DNA of 64,000 nucleotides from Nostoc sp. FACHB-892. GTDB lineage: Bacteria > Cyanobacteriota > Cyanobacteriia > Cyanobacteriales > Nostocaceae. This document shows positions 7,998 through 16,562 of this stretch, one piece after another. Location of the stretch: contig NZ_JACJTR010000005.1 in NCBI RefSeq assembly GCF_014698795.1, positions 186,001 to 250,000 on the forward strand, in the 5' to 3' direction. The number at the start of each line of letters is the position of its first letter. The stretch's first letter is position 1. A program made the translations under genes and the position numbers. The notes under the pieces are model-generated. The model saw nothing but the letters and a program-made list of their open reading frames with translations. It made no database searches and had not been told where the DNA came from.

Positions 7998-9041
7998 ATG
8001 TCTCAGAAAAACGAAACACTTAGTCTTTTCTTAGCTGCTATCATCACCATTGGCTTAATATTTAGTGGCTTATGGTTTTTTATGGAACGGTGGGCGCAAC
8101 TAAATGGAACTGTTGCTAAACCTTCGGGGACTGGTAACACAGATAATCCCATGAACCAATTGCTTAGTAAATGTAACGTGCCCAACCTCCCAGAGGGGAC
8201 ATTCAACTATGGTGGTAGCACAACCTGGGCACCCATCCGTAAGGACGTAGATAGCGTACTGCAAAGCCTGTGCCCTCGGTTTGTTTTACGCTATACTCAA
8301 CCCCCCTCAGGTCAACCCGGATCTGGAACTGGTATTCGGATGTTGATAGATAATCAACTAGCTTTTTCTCAATCTTCTCGTTCAGTCAAAGCTGAAGAAA
8401 ATGCCGAAGCTAGACAAAAAGGATTTAGTTTGAAAGAAATTCCAGTGGGGATTGATGGCATTGCGATCGCAGTTAACCACAATCTCAATGTCCCTGGTTT
8501 AACTGTCGCCCAAGTCAAAGACATCTACACGAGCAAAATTACTAATTGGCAACAAGTAGGTGGTCCGAATTTACCAATTACAGTCTACTCTCGCAGCAAA
8601 GAAGCTGGGGGTACAGTGGAGTTCTTTGTCGAAAATGTTTTAAATAAAGAGAATTTTGGTGCCAACGTTAGTTATATTGGCACGACCACGGAAGCAGTAC
8701 GAAAAGTAGCGGTGAATACTGGTGCAATTTACTATGCTTCTGCCCCAGAGGTTGTACCCCAGTGTACGATTAAGTCACTACCATTAGGGCGAGCAAGCGG
8801 GCAATTTGTAACTCCCTACCAAGAACCCTTTGTACCTCAATCTGAGTGTCCCAGTAAGCGTAATCAGTTGAATAGTCAGGCGTTTCGTAGTGGAGACTAT
8901 GCAATTACCCGCAATTTATTTGTAATTGTTAAACAGAATGGTCAAACAGATCAGCAAGCTGGAGAAGCTTATGCAAATTGGTTGCTAACACCTCAGAGTC
9001 AAGAACTGATTGAAAAATCTGGATTTATCAGAATTAAATGA
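7998..9041 (+). CDS. PstS-like phosphate-type substrate-binding protein, membrane-anchored
   Basis: A 347-residue periplasmic binding protein of the PstS/phosphate-binding superfamily. Residues 1-7 are MSQKNET, followed by one hydrophobic helix (about 8-28) that is probably an uncleaved anchor. The binding domain carries FNYGGSTTWAPIR, QPGSGTGIRMLIDNQLAFSQSSR and KEAGGTVEFF, the loops that hold an oxyanion in PstS. The paralogue at 10891-11937 is similar along its whole length. No pstC, pstA or pstB lies nearby, so transport is unlikely to be its only role. It starts 26 bp after the kinase gene and is probably co-transcribed with it. Confidence 0.85.
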   Translation: MSQKNETLSLFLAAIITIGLIFSGLWFFMERWAQLNGTVAKPSGTGNTDNPMNQLLSKCNVPNLPEGTFNYGGSTTWAPIRKDVDSVLQSLCPRFVLRYTQPPSGQPGSGTGIRMLIDNQLAFSQSSRSVKAEENAEARQKGFSLKEIPVGIDGIAIAVNHNLNVPGLTVAQVKDIYTSKITNWQQVGGPNLPITVYSRSKEAGGTVEFFVENVLNKENFGANVSYIGTTTEAVRKVAVNTGAIYYASAPEVVPQCTIKSLPLGRASGQFVTPYQEPFVPQSECPSKRNQLNSQAFRSGDYAITRNLFVIVKQNGQTDQQAGEAYANWLLTPQSQELIEKSGFIRIK

Positions 9042-9195
9042 TCCAAATTGTTAAAATTAGCGAAATAATCAAGTTAGGGCTTATACAAAAACTTTTTTAA
9101 ATTCTTATTTATCGTGCATTTTGAATAGTTCGTTTTTTACCTCCAGACATAACTTATACAAATAATAAACATTTTTATTTTATTTAAATTTGTTC

Positions 9196-10593
9196 ATGTC
9201 ACAAAAGAATGAAACTAAAATTTTAGCTTTGACCCTGCTGTTTACCGTTGGAATAGTTAGCGGTAGTGTTTGGTGGTTTACTAACAATGGGGTCAAAATT
9301 AGTAATAGTATCACTCAAAATCCAGAAACAGCTAGCAATCGATCCTTACAAGACCGCATTAGTTTTGGGGAAAAATCCTTGAATCCGGGTGATATTTCTC
9401 CAGTTAAAAAAGAAGGAGTACAGGCGATCGCAGCTAAAAGTTATGATAAAGCGATCGCTAATTTCACAGATGCCCTAAAACTCAACCGTAACGATCCAGA
9501 AACGCTAATTTTTCTGAACAATGCCCGCATTGGTTCTTCCAAGAGCTACACTATTATGGCTTCTGTACCGTTCGGCACCGACCCCAATGCTTCGTTAGAG
9601 ATTTTGCGTGGCATTGCCCAAGCCCAAAATGAAATTAATACCTCTGGAAGAGTCAAGGGAGTACCGTTAAGGGTAGGGATAGCTAACGACGATGACAATC
9701 CAGAAATATCCAAGCAAATCGCTTCCAACCTAGTCAGTAATTCAGAAGTATTAGCTGTAGTTGGGCCTAATACTAGCGATTCCACTTTAGCCGCCGGTAC
9801 TATTTATACTTCAGGAGAACTTGTAGCAATTTCCCCTACCAGTACATCTGTAAAAATTTCTAACTTTAGCCGCTATGTTTTTCGCACGGTTCCCAGTGAT
9901 TTTATGGCTGCTAGAAGTTTAGCCAACTATATGGTGAAAACTTTACAGAAAAAAAATGCAGTGGTTTTCTTTAATTCTCAGAGTAACTATAGCCAGTCTT
10001 TAAAGTCGGAGTTTGTCTCATCTGTTTCCCTAGAGGGTGGACAAGTATCCAGCGAATTTGATTTGTCTCAGGTGGGTTTTAGTGCGGTTAAAAGTGTAGA
10101 ACAAGCAACTAAGCAAGGTGCAGAAGTGTTGATGTTAGCAGCTAACACTGAAACTCTCGATAAAGCACTGCAAGTAATTCAGATTAACCAGAAAAAGTTA
10201 ACTCTGCTGGCGGGAGATGATGTTTACACCGCTAAAACTTTAGAAATTGGCAGAGAACAAGCTGTGGGGATGGTATTGGCGGTTCCCTGGCATATTGATG
10301 GCGCTCCCAAGTCAAATTTTCCTCAGAAATCCCGGCAGTTATGGGGCGGTGATGTGAGTTGGCGAAGTGCCCTTAGCTATGATGCCACTGTAGCTCTGAT
10401 TGAGGCATTAAAACGCAACCCCACACGTTCTGGAGTTCAACAAGCACTCTTATCCTCTGAATTTTCTACCACCGGTGCTTCTGGTACAATTCGGTTTTTA
10501 GCATCAGGCGATCGCAATGCGCCAGTCCAACTTGTAAAAATTGTTCCTGGTTCTCGTTCCCGCACAGGTTATGACTTTGAACCAGTGCGTTAA
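9196..10593 (+). CDS. Branched-chain amino-acid-type (LivK-like) substrate-binding protein with a TPR-like N-terminal segment
   Basis: A 465-residue protein. It opens with MSQKNET and a hydrophobic anchor (about 8-28), as in its two neighbours. A TPR-like stretch follows (AKSYDKAIANFTDALKLNRNDPETLIFLNNA, quoted here only as the region about 80-110). From about residue 120 the rest is a type I periplasmic binding fold of the LivK/amide-binding family (FGTDPNASLEILRGIAQAQ, VVGPNTSDSTLAAG, AISPTSTS). ATG 9196 is used; a TTG lies six bases upstream. No permease or ATPase is encoded nearby. Its binding fold differs from that of the flanking PstS-like genes, yet the leader peptide is shared. Confidence 0.8.
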   Translation: MSQKNETKILALTLLFTVGIVSGSVWWFTNNGVKISNSITQNPETASNRSLQDRISFGEKSLNPGDISPVKKEGVQAIAAKSYDKAIANFTDALKLNRNDPETLIFLNNARIGSSKSYTIMASVPFGTDPNASLEILRGIAQAQNEINTSGRVKGVPLRVGIANDDDNPEISKQIASNLVSNSEVLAVVGPNTSDSTLAAGTIYTSGELVAISPTSTSVKISNFSRYVFRTVPSDFMAARSLANYMVKTLQKKNAVVFFNSQSNYSQSLKSEFVSSVSLEGGQVSSEFDLSQVGFSAVKSVEQATKQGAEVLMLAANTETLDKALQVIQINQKKLTLLAGDDVYTAKTLEIGREQAVGMVLAVPWHIDGAPKSNFPQKSRQLWGGDVSWRSALSYDATVALIEALKRNPTRSGVQQALLSSEFSTTGASGTIRFLASGDRNAPVQLVKIVPGSRSRTGYDFEPVR

Positions 10594-10890
10594 TCAGCAA
10601 TAAAAAATTAAAAATTAACCAATACTTAACTTGGAAAAACCTTCAAAATGAGAAATTGAACTTTATGGGGAAAATTTTTACTGTCAATTTATTCTTACCA
10701 GCACTCAAATTTTGAGAAAACAGACGAGTAATCCAAGGGAAATTTATTATACCTTGGCATCTATCGTAGTAAAAAGTGAGGATTTGTCATAATTCGCTAA
10801 CAAAACACCCGTCCTCTCAATACAATCTCAAGTAGCAAGCACTTATCAAGTCAAGCACTTATATTGAATGGACGCACGGGTAATTCTACT

Positions 10891-11937
10891 ATGTCCCAAA
10901 AAAATGAAACAACTATTCTTGTCTTATCCATCCTAATCACGACCGGGCTAATAGCTGGCGGTTTTTGGTGGTTTACTAGAAAGTCTGGTGTTGATCTAAA
11001 TACAATTAATTCTGGTAACACCAAAATGCCCGAAGCCGCGTCAAAACAGCCTAGTAGCAATACTTTCACTTCAGTACAGAATGTTCCTACAGGATTATTC
11101 AATTACGGAGGCAGTACATCTTGGGCACCGATTCGGCTGGTAGTTGATTCAGCAATTCAAGCGGCGCGACCAGAACTGCGGCTGCGCTATGTAGAACCCA
11201 GCAATGCATCTCCTGGTTCTGGTACTGGCATCCAATCACTCATAGACGGTCAACTAGCCTTTGCCCAGTCCTCCCGACCAGTTTTAGATACAGAGTTAAG
11301 TCGTGCCCAGCAGCGTGGGTTCAGTTTGAAACAAATTCCTGTGGCAATTGATGGTTTGGCAGTCGCAGTTAACCCCAGCCTTAATATCCAAGGGCTAACA
11401 GTAGAGCAGTTAAAGTCAATTTATACAGGCAAAATTAATAATTGGAGCCAGGTGGGTGGCCCCAATATCCCGATTAAGCCATATTCTCGCAGCATTGCTG
11501 ATGGCGGTACGGTGGAACTTTTTGTCCAAGATATCTTGGGTGGTCAACCTTTCAGTTCCGATGTGGAATTTATCTCCACAACCACCCAAGCCTTGCAAAA
11601 ATTGGCTATTAGTCCTGGTAGCATCTACTACGCTTCTGCCCCAGAGGTGATTCCTCAATGCTCAATCAAAGCCTTGCCGTTGGGGCGGACGCAAGGGCAA
11701 TATATTGCTCCATACCAGGAACCATCTGTCCTCCCGTCCGAATGTCCTGGTAAACGGAACAAATTGAACATTGAGGCTTTCCAATCAGGAAAATACCCGA
11801 TTACCCGCAATCTGTTTGTGGTGGTCAAACAGAATGGTCAGACTGAGCAGCAAGCAGGTGTCGCTTACGCCGACTTACTGCTGACCGAGCAGGGACAGGA
11901 ACTGATTACCCAAGCTGGGTTTGTCAAAATTCGCTGA
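10891..11937 (+). CDS. PstS-like phosphate-type substrate-binding protein, second copy
   Basis: A 348-residue paralogue of the protein at 7998-9041. It has MSQKNETT, a hydrophobic anchor ending in GGFWWF, then FNYGGSTSWAPIR, SPGSGTGIQSLIDGQLAFAQSSR, DGGTVELF and the closing motif TRNLFVVVKQNGQT. ATG 10891 is the conserved start; an in-frame TTG lies 27 bases upstream. A gap of about 300 bp separates it from the preceding gene, so it may have its own promoter. Role as for the first copy: oxyanion binding at the periplasmic face, with sensing inferred from the kinase context. Confidence 0.85.
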   Translation: MSQKNETTILVLSILITTGLIAGGFWWFTRKSGVDLNTINSGNTKMPEAASKQPSSNTFTSVQNVPTGLFNYGGSTSWAPIRLVVDSAIQAARPELRLRYVEPSNASPGSGTGIQSLIDGQLAFAQSSRPVLDTELSRAQQRGFSLKQIPVAIDGLAVAVNPSLNIQGLTVEQLKSIYTGKINNWSQVGGPNIPIKPYSRSIADGGTVELFVQDILGGQPFSSDVEFISTTTQALQKLAISPGSIYYASAPEVIPQCSIKALPLGRTQGQYIAPYQEPSVLPSECPGKRNKLNIEAFQSGKYPITRNLFVVVKQNGQTEQQAGVAYADLLLTEQGQELITQAGFVKIR

Positions 11938-11981
11938 CAAGAGCGATCGCCTTCGGTGGGGCATAGTCCATCACACTCAGG

Positions 11982-12006
11982 CAGAGTGGCGGAAATCGCC
12001 GCTCTG
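11982..12006. terminator. Stem-loop between convergent genes
   Basis: CAGAGTGGCG (11982-11991) pairs with CGCCGCTCTG (11997-12006) with one G-T wobble and a short AAAT-type loop. It sits between the ends of the binding-protein gene (11937) and the regulator gene (12016). No T tract follows, so strength is uncertain. Confidence 0.5.
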
Positions 12007-12015
12007 AATTGTGCT

Positions 12016-12735
12016 TTAACCAGCTCTATTAATCGACTCTGCTGGCAAGCAAATGAGATTATCCCCTTGAGTGAGGATTAAGCCACGTTGACGTAGCTTA
12101 CCCATCAAGCGGGTGACGGTGACACGAGTCGAACCAATCGCGCTCCCAATTTGGGCATGGGTGAGGGGAAAGGGCAGACAATAGCCGCGAATCACATCAG
12201 GATCTGTTTCGCTCATTGCTGGCTCTCCATATTCCTCAATTAACAATGTGAGAAATCCTAAGAGTCGGTCAATTGTGCGGCGTTGTCCCAAGGCACTCAG
12301 CCACAGTAGCTTACGCTGGTGCTGATACCTAAAGGCATCCATAACTTCACGACGGAAGTGAGGCCAGTTGTCTAAGTCGTGCCAGTACATCCACAACACC
12401 GCAGTTTGGTCAACATGGGCGTAAGACTGGAGTGTGAATGGTGACTGAGCAACAATTTCAAATGGCTGTCCCGCTCCCACAAAACCCAAAAACGCTTCTT
12501 CTGGGGTTCTGTTAATTCGTCGAGACGTTAGCTGGCTAGCAGTCGCACTAACTTGGGCGGTTCCTACCATGCGGATCGCACCCCTTTGCACCAAATATAG
12601 CAAGCCAGGCCGGGCTGGAATGCGCTCATCTTTGCTAAAGGTACGGCAGCGATAGTGTTCTTGAGCCCAGTCAAGAATGCGTTGCCAAGTCAAAAAAGGC
12701 CGTGATGCCTCAGAAAAGGAGGATGGAGATTGCAT
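12016..12735 (-). CDS. Crp/Fnr-family transcriptional regulator
   Basis: A 239-residue regulator. A cyclic-nucleotide-binding-type beta barrel (about 20-125) precedes a Crp-type winged helix with LTHAQIGSAIGSTRVTVTRL, close to the recognition helix of NtcA. The effector pocket lacks the RxS phosphate-binding signature of cAMP-binding Crp, so it probably senses another signal or none. ATG 12735 is chosen; a TTG 36 codons upstream would add an unlikely Ser/Leu-rich leader. The upstream gap (12736-13051) is AT-rich and could hold its promoter. It could be any of the several Crp paralogues of Nostoc; targets are unknown. Confidence 0.85.
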   Translation of the reverse strand: MQSPSSFSEASRPFLTWQRILDWAQEHYRCRTFSKDERIPARPGLLYLVQRGAIRMVGTAQVSATASQLTSRRINRTPEEAFLGFVGAGQPFEIVAQSPFTLQSYAHVDQTAVLWMYWHDLDNWPHFRREVMDAFRYQHQRKLLWLSALGQRRTIDRLLGFLTLLIEEYGEPAMSETDPDVIRGYCLPFPLTHAQIGSAIGSTRVTVTRLMGKLRQRGLILTQGDNLICLPAESINRAG

Positions 12736-13051
12736 AGGTAACAAAGAGCGTTCGGCTGAAGACAAAGACGTGATCAAAAGGTGCAAGGAGTGTCTTTGTG
12801 TTGGCGAGGCAGGCTTAACGCCTAACAGCGTCAGCCAATCCAATCCAAAGAATAGAAAGCAAATTACTCTCTACTCTTTTGTTATACTTCCTACTGTACA
12901 ATGATGGTAGTAAAGTTTACTTTCTATTTATCGATTATTCATCAAATTTTATCCTCTTCTCATTTTTCTTTATCTGAATTAAATTTATCTCGCAAGATAG
13001 ATGACAGAAAATCAACAAATATATTTTACATGATTATTTCAATAAAATTAC

Positions 13052-13951
13052 GTGCATTATAAATTACTAGTTAGCAAATATACGTCAGTTAAACAGCTAA
13101 TATATAGTTATTTTGTAAAAACACTAAGCATTAATACTTATAAAGAAAAAATTATATTCACAAAAAATGAAATAAATCATCTATATAAAGATAGAGATGA
13201 TAGTAGGGTTTTATATATCTCAAGTGTGGTTCTGCGACTATCAAAATCTCAGAATCGAAAAACTATGGAGCTTGCCGATGCGATCGCCTCTGATTTATTG
13301 AAGATTTGTGACGACGTTTTTAGCGTCCAAATTGTTCCTCCTGGGTGGATACATTTTGAATTAACTGACTCGACGTTAGCGACTTGGTTACAAAGTCTTA
13401 TAGAGAGGAGTTTAGGGGGAGCAGGGGAGGCAGGGGAGCCAGGGGAGGATGAGAGAGATGAGGAAGACAAGGCGAATAACCAATGCGCAATGTCCGATTC
13501 ATTGTTTGCTGTTCAGTACGCCCATGCACGTTGCTGTTCGCTAGTGCTGCTGGCTCACCGAGAGGGATTGATTAAACTTAGAGAACCAGTTCCAAATACT
13601 AGTCCAGCTTTTTGGGATGTTATCTCCCCTAATCCCTTACCTTGGCTCAATGGTGACGGAAGACTGCGGCTAAATCACCCAAATGAGCGTCGTCTAATTG
13701 CCGAGTTAGTAAAAGTGGTAGACAACATAGAGTGCGCTGATATTAAGGGTTCTGTGAAATGGGAAAAAGTAGCGCTGAGTTTGAGCCAAGCTTTTGAAAA
13801 TTTTTGGTCTAATTGCCGGATTTGGGGTGAGGTGAAAATTACCTCACCAGAACTAACCCAAGCCAGACTTGGATTGCTTATGGCTACCCAATCAGTATTA
13901 AGGTTTGTCCTAGAGGAAAGCTTGGGTATTATTGCGCCCTTGGAGTTATAA
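13052..13951 (+). CDS. Free-standing DALR anticodon-binding domain protein
   Basis: A 299-residue protein resembling the non-catalytic ends of arginyl-tRNA synthetase. About residues 50-125 look like its N-terminal add-on domain (RVLYISSVVLRLSKSQNRKT, AIASDLLKICDDVF). About residues 150-299 look like the all-helical DALR domain (FAVQYAHARCCSLV, NHPNERRLIAELVKVVD, ARLGLLMATQSVLR). No HIGH or KMSKS catalytic motifs occur, so it cannot charge tRNA. The two halves are joined by GGAGEAGEPGEDERDEED, encoded by a dispersed GGGGAGGCA repeat. The start is uncertain: GTG 13052 keeps the whole domain, ATG 13265 would truncate it. The function of such proteins is not established. Confidence 0.75.
   Translation: MHYKLLVSKYTSVKQLIYSYFVKTLSINTYKEKIIFTKNEINHLYKDRDDSRVLYISSVVLRLSKSQNRKTMELADAIASDLLKICDDVFSVQIVPPGWIHFELTDSTLATWLQSLIERSLGGAGEAGEPGEDERDEEDKANNQCAMSDSLFAVQYAHARCCSLVLLAHREGLIKLREPVPNTSPAFWDVISPNPLPWLNGDGRLRLNHPNERRLIAELVKVVDNIECADIKGSVKWEKVALSLSQAFENFWSNCRIWGEVKITSPELTQARLGLLMATQSVLRFVLEESLGIIAPLEL
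13414..13450. repeat. GGGGAGGCA-type repeat inside a coding sequence
   Basis: Three to four copies of GGGGAGCAG/GGGGAGGCA lie in frame inside the DALR gene and encode its Gly/Glu linker. The same unit is intergenic at 53884-53965 (as complement) and 55018-55092. Confidence 0.7.
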
Positions 13952-14012
13952 ATCGGTAATGTCGCTTAGGTATAAAATAAAAAATCTTATAATAGCTATT
14001 GACTCAATGCAT

Positions 14013-14100
14013 CACCTCAGCTACATTATCAGGTGTGTGAGGAGCGAACCAGCTAGGGCACCGAGACGAAACACGGCCAGTCGTCGGTGTCCTTTCTGAT
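14013..14100 (+). other. Candidate structured RNA or terminator between convergent genes
   Basis: CACCT (14013-14017) can pair with AGGTG (14031-14035). A stronger hairpin joins GGGCACCGAGACGA (14056-14069) to TCGTCGGTGTCC (14081-14092), followed by TTTCTGATTT. The block is richer in GC than its surroundings. It may simply be the terminator of the DALR gene, or a small RNA. No known riboswitch pattern fits with confidence. Confidence 0.25.
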
Positions 14101-14140
14101 TTATAGATTTATATGGGTTAGGTTTGAAAAAGTGCCCTCA

Positions 14141-15010
14141 TTACAGTAAAAACTTTTCAATTGCTACTGCTGCTCCATCTTCCTCTACGCTAGGAGCTAC
14201 CCACTGCGCGATCGCTTGCACTCCTGCTGGTGCATTGCCCATAGCTACACCGAGGCCAACAGACTCCAGCATTTCGAGATCATTGAAGTTATCACCAATC
14301 GCCATAACGTTGGCTATCTCTAATCCCAGCAATTCTTCGGCTAGGTAACGCACAGCAGTTCCTTTATTCACAGAGGCGTTAGTTGCTTCAAAGAAGGTAG
14401 CAACAGATGTTGTGAGATAAAGTTCAGCAGGTGTGTATTGGCGGCGCAAATTCCCCAATAGCTTGTCGATCACATCAATGTCATCAGACAAAGCGAGAAT
14501 TTTTGTCGGTTCATTGGTTAAGGTTTGGCGCAAATCACCCACAGAAATCGGGATAATACCAGAACGTTCTGCATAAATTTGGGTTTCTCTGGTTAACTCA
14601 CGGACGTATAGCTGATCATTGATGTAGAAGTGGATAGATAGGAGCGATCGCAACTCAGGTCGTTCAAAATAGTCTATTAGCTGGGAGGCAATTTCCCTAG
14701 AAATAGCCCAATGGCGATGAATTTTTTCGGTAATTGGGTCTTGAATCCAGGCTCCCTGATAGGCCATTAATGGTAGGGTAGAGCCAATTTCTTGGTGAAA
14801 GCGCAAGGCTGAACGATACATTCGACCTGTAGCGATCGCCACTTGAATTCCTTTTGCTTGCGCTGCTACAATAGCTTGCTTTACACCTGCGCTGATGGTG
14901 TTAGAGTGTCCTGCGATCGTGCCATCTATATCCAAAACTAGTAGTTTTATGTCTTTTGCAGCAGCCTGATTATCATTAGATGCCAAATGTGTGGCAGATG
15001 CTTTCGGCAT
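14141..15010 (-). CDS. Cof-type HAD-superfamily phosphatase
   Basis: A 289-residue HAD hydrolase of the Cof (IIB cap) subfamily, which removes phosphate from sugar phosphates, nucleotides or cofactors. Motif I is LVLDIDGTI with the nucleophile Asp near residue 27. Motif II is IATGR. The Lys motif is NKGTAV. Motifs III/IV are IGDNFNDLEML. A capping region of about 100 residues lies between motifs II and III. The first 20 residues are a low-complexity leader. Substrate cannot be read from sequence. Confidence 0.88.
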   Translation of the reverse strand: MPKASATHLASNDNQAAAKDIKLLVLDIDGTIAGHSNTISAGVKQAIVAAQAKGIQVAIATGRMYRSALRFHQEIGSTLPLMAYQGAWIQDPITEKIHRHWAISREIASQLIDYFERPELRSLLSIHFYINDQLYVRELTRETQIYAERSGIIPISVGDLRQTLTNEPTKILALSDDIDVIDKLLGNLRRQYTPAELYLTTSVATFFEATNASVNKGTAVRYLAEELLGLEIANVMAIGDNFNDLEMLESVGLGVAMGNAPAGVQAIAQWVAPSVEEDGAAVAIEKFLL

Positions 15011-15195
15011 AATTTCCTAAATTATAAGTTCCAGTAAGAGGTTAACAGGCTCTAGCAACCAGTGGGTAGTATTAGCAAAAATTGGTCTTCTAGCCAACCC
15101 AAATTTTCTAACATGAGGATACTGAATCATACAATTTTAGATTGCTATAGTATTTTTTCAATATTGTCAAAATTCTGGTTTAATAATCACAAAGC

Positions 15196-15228
15196 AAAAC
15201 CCCGATTTTTTCAAGAATCGAGGTTTTT
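15196..15228 (-). terminator. Rho-independent terminator of the PEP-CTERM gene
   Basis: AAAACCCCGATT (15196-15207) pairs with AATCGAGGTTTTT (15216-15228) with one G-T pair, flanked by A and T tracts. On the minus strand it follows the PEP-CTERM gene and ends in a T run. Confidence 0.75.
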
Positions 15229-15290
15229 AGTTTAAATTAGAAAGCCTAACCAATAGATAGGATGGGAAAAATCTACCTATTCAAAAAAGT

Positions 15291-15998
15291 TTATGAATTT
15301 GATACCTTGAACCAGCTTTTTCTGCCTTGTGACAACAGACAAAGCCCAGCAATTAAACTAACTCCAAGTGTGGCAGAGGGTTCAGGTACTGATTTTACTT
15401 CATCATAGTTATAAGTTACTTTGATACCTGCTTTAGCATAAGTATCAATATAGGATCTCATGTTGCCAGATCCTGTAACTAGTGAGTCGGCTATTGCTGA
15501 GAACAAAAATTCTACGTTGCCATTACCAATGAAAGACTGCAAGAATTGCGTATCAGTGAAAGACTGGATACCAGATTGTGTGGCAGTTAAGTTAGAAAGA
15601 GTCTTTCCAGATGTGCCAACATAATCAGTGATTGTATCGTATTGGGTAACTTGGTAACTGGAAATATATTGTGGATTCAGTGCCAACAAAGATTGATTAT
15701 TTAGTTGTAAGCTCAATTGACTGCCAAGATTTACTCTAACTAAACTTGGGGTTGGACTTCTATTTTCAAAACCTGCATTTCCAAGTATGTCTCCACTAAA
15801 TTCTATTGTTACGCCCTGAAGCTTGCCTAGAGATGAGTCAAATTTTTGGATGCTCAGAGGTGCATTAATGATATTTGTCAAATCGTAGTTACTAGAACTA
15901 GTGTATGAGAGAGAAGCTGCATTAGCTGCTCCAGATGTTGCAACAATTCCTGCCAAGGTTGTAGCAGCAGCTAGAGCGTTCAATAGTTTTGTTGTCAT
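15291..15998 (-). CDS. PEP-CTERM sorting-domain exported protein (choice-of-anchor E type)
   Basis: A 235-residue exported protein. The signal peptide (about 1-27) ends at SGAANAA. The middle is a Ser/Thr/Asn-rich beta domain. The tail has the tripartite PEP-CTERM signal: VPEPSA, a hydrophobic helix (TLGVSLIAGLCLL) and a basic end (RKSWFKVSNS). Such tails direct proteins to exosortase for cleavage and surface attachment, often alongside exopolysaccharide. The spacing of the domain resembles the choice-of-anchor E group. No exosortase gene is in the window. Its ligand or structural role is unknown. Confidence 0.85.
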   Translation of the reverse strand: MTTKLLNALAAATTLAGIVATSGAANAASLSYTSSSNYDLTNIINAPLSIQKFDSSLGKLQGVTIEFSGDILGNAGFENRSPTPSLVRVNLGSQLSLQLNNQSLLALNPQYISSYQVTQYDTITDYVGTSGKTLSNLTATQSGIQSFTDTQFLQSFIGNGNVEFLFSAIADSLVTGSGNMRSYIDTYAKAGIKVTYNYDEVKSVPEPSATLGVSLIAGLCLLSQGRKSWFKVSNS

Positions 15999-16562
15999 GA
16001 ATAAAAGATGGTTTTCTAAAACAAATAATTACGGGATTACTAACTTATTTTTAACTCTCGAATTTTGGTTATTAGCCTGATAAATCCACGTAACCTTATA
16101 TAAAGTTTTCATGTTCAAATTTCTTCGACAAAATACCTTTTTAGAGGTATATATAAAGTTTTGTTAAGGCAAAGAGGCTTTGACAGTGGTAGTTATGTGT
16201 TGAAATATTAAGCTAGTTTTCGTTGGTTCCTGAGAATTGAATTCTAGGTAAGCTAGGTCAAGGAAATTAAACATAAAACCCTCAGGAGATAGATCCCTGA
16301 CTTCTTAACAGAAATCGAGGCTCTAGTTATGTAGCTACTGTGTTTATTTAGACTACTGTACTTAATTGGGACAGTATCCCTGCAAAAAGCTGGTTCTACT
16401 TGGCTTCCGTAGTAAAGCTGCAAATGCGTAGACATCGCTTTGTCTAAAATCATGTGCAGAAGCAATTTGTACGCCAAAACTGCGCTATTGTTGGCAAAGC
16501 CAAGCTGAAAAAGCATCTAAAATTACTAACTATGTGACAAAGCTTCTGGCTAAAATAGGGCT
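15999..16562. other. Intergenic region, no supported gene
   Basis: Holds the promoters of the divergent PEP-CTERM and polA genes. A minus-strand frame at 16253-16516 (87 codons) shows no family features, starts close to polA and has no ribosome binding site. I see no tandem repeat or strong hairpin. Confidence 0.5.

Noticed and set aside
14013..14100. Possible guanidine-I or SAH riboswitch (CTAGGG and GAGGAGCG fragments)
   Set aside because: Only fragments of the consensus are present, and no gene follows in the right direction.
16253..16516. 87-codon minus-strand frame upstream of polA
   Set aside because: No ribosome binding site or recognisable domain; composition looks random.
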